Of a stretch of 6,586 nt of DNA, positions 6,237-6,586 are shown piece after piece (within the stretch, counting starts at the first letter, position 1; each line of letters starts with the position of its first letter). The notes under the pieces were generated by a model. That model made no database searches and was not told the origin of the DNA. It worked only from the letters and a program-made list of their open reading frames with translations. Source of the stretch: an uncultured Hyphomicrobiales bacterium (GTDB lineage: Bacteria; Pseudomonadota; Alphaproteobacteria; Rhizobiales; Aestuariivirgaceae); the NCBI GenBank assembly GCA_903930095.1, contig CAIYXE010000429.1:1-6586 (forward strand), given 5' to 3'. Made by a program: the position numbers and the translations under genes.

Positions 6237-6586
6237 CGATCTCCCAGACATTCAGCGCAAATGTCCGCATCACGTAGATGTCGAAGCTATGGTCCCCCGT
6301 GCAATGCACGGTCACGGGCGTGTGGTGAATTCCAGTCAGCGCCACGGAGCCGGCCGAGAAAACCGAGGGGTGAACATCGACGGGGATCAGCATCGCCAGC
6401 ACCTCACGTGCGGGTGCCCCTTCGAGTGAGATCCGCACCCGGCTGTGGGTCAGCGGTGTCACTGCGCCTACGCCATCAAGGCGGGCGGGCATGCTGTCCG
6501 CCTCGGGCTCCACGATCCAGAATTGCGCGGGGCCTGTGCGGAAGATCACGCGGTCGCCATTGACCTGAGAATGTTCAACCTTAGCA
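6199..6586 (-). CDS. soxG: Sarcosine oxidase gamma subunit, partial (C-terminal 128 residues; N-terminus beyond right edge)
   Basis: The minus-strand frame is open from the window edge to a TGA at 6201-6199. The visible part has RTGPAQFWIVEP (16-27 of the partial protein), LTHSRVRISLEGAPAREVLA (45-64), IPVDVHPSVFSAGSVALTGI (67-86), HHTPVTVHCTGDHSFDIYVM (87-106) and RTFALNVWE (107-115), the conserved pattern of SoxG. Heterotetrameric sarcosine oxidase (SoxBDAG) turns sarcosine, tetrahydrofolate and O2 into glycine, methylene-tetrahydrofolate and H2O2; gamma contributes to the folate half and has a fold related to GcvT. A GTG at 6549-6547 could look like a start, but the reading frame and SoxG-like residues (AKVEHSQVNGDR) continue upstream, so the true start is outside. 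SoxG is usually the last gene of its operon, so soxB, soxD and soxA should lie to the right on the same strand. Full-length SoxG is roughly 180-200 residues. Confidence 0.88.
   Translation of the reverse strand, partial: AKVEHSQVNGDRVIFRTGPAQFWIVEPEADSMPARLDGVGAVTPLTHSRVRISLEGAPAREVLAMLIPVDVHPSVFSAGSVALTGIHHTPVTVHCTGDHSFDIYVMRTFALNVWEIVTDAARVFAGSP

Noticed and set aside
6547..6549. A GTG at 6549 as the start of soxG
   Set aside because: The frame stays open to the window edge with SoxG-like residues, and the resulting 116-residue protein would be far shorter than the family.

Overview
This is a GC-rich, gene-dense stretch of chromosome. Codon choice, the set of families (an alphaproteobacterial-type HU, a GcvT-family flavoprotein, sarcosine oxidase gamma, a GcvA-like LysR regulator) and the protein sequences suggest an alphaproteobacterium, most likely Hyphomicrobiales (Rhizobiales) or a relative. 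That assignment is inferred from protein character, not from a marker gene. I see no mobile element, tRNA, rRNA or CRISPR array.

Layout from left to right: (i) the N-terminal part of a PhnD-like substrate-binding protein on the minus strand, running off the left edge (1-524); (ii) a divergent family-2 glycosyltransferase (593-1330); (iii) an HU-type nucleoid protein (1506-1799) with a clear Shine-Dalgarno sequence and an intrinsic terminator (1825-1860); (iv) a large FAD/folate N-methyl amino acid dehydrogenase of the dimethylglycine/sarcosine dehydrogenase type (1954-4389); (v) on the minus strand, converging on it, a 2-oxoglutarate/Fe(II) oxygenase with an intact His-x-Asp...His...Arg site (4454-5242) that resembles the BesD/HalD group of free amino acid halogenases and hydroxylases; (vi) a divergent LysR-type regulator (5346-6236); (vii) the C-terminal two thirds of sarcosine oxidase gamma subunit, soxG, on the minus strand, entering from the right edge and overlapping the LysR gene tail-to-tail by 38 bp (6199-6586).

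The right two thirds (1954 to 6586) read as a locus for N-methylated amino acid use. The dehydrogenase passes a methyl carbon to tetrahydrofolate, SoxG implies a heterotetrameric sarcosine oxidase just outside the window that does the same, and the LysR protein is of the GcvA type often linked to glycine and one-carbon metabolism. The oxygenase between them has no fixed assignment. It could hydroxylate, or oxidatively demethylate, an amino acid that feeds the pathway, and it is the most interesting gene here. The left third (transport-like protein, glycosyltransferase, HU) shows no obvious functional link to this locus.
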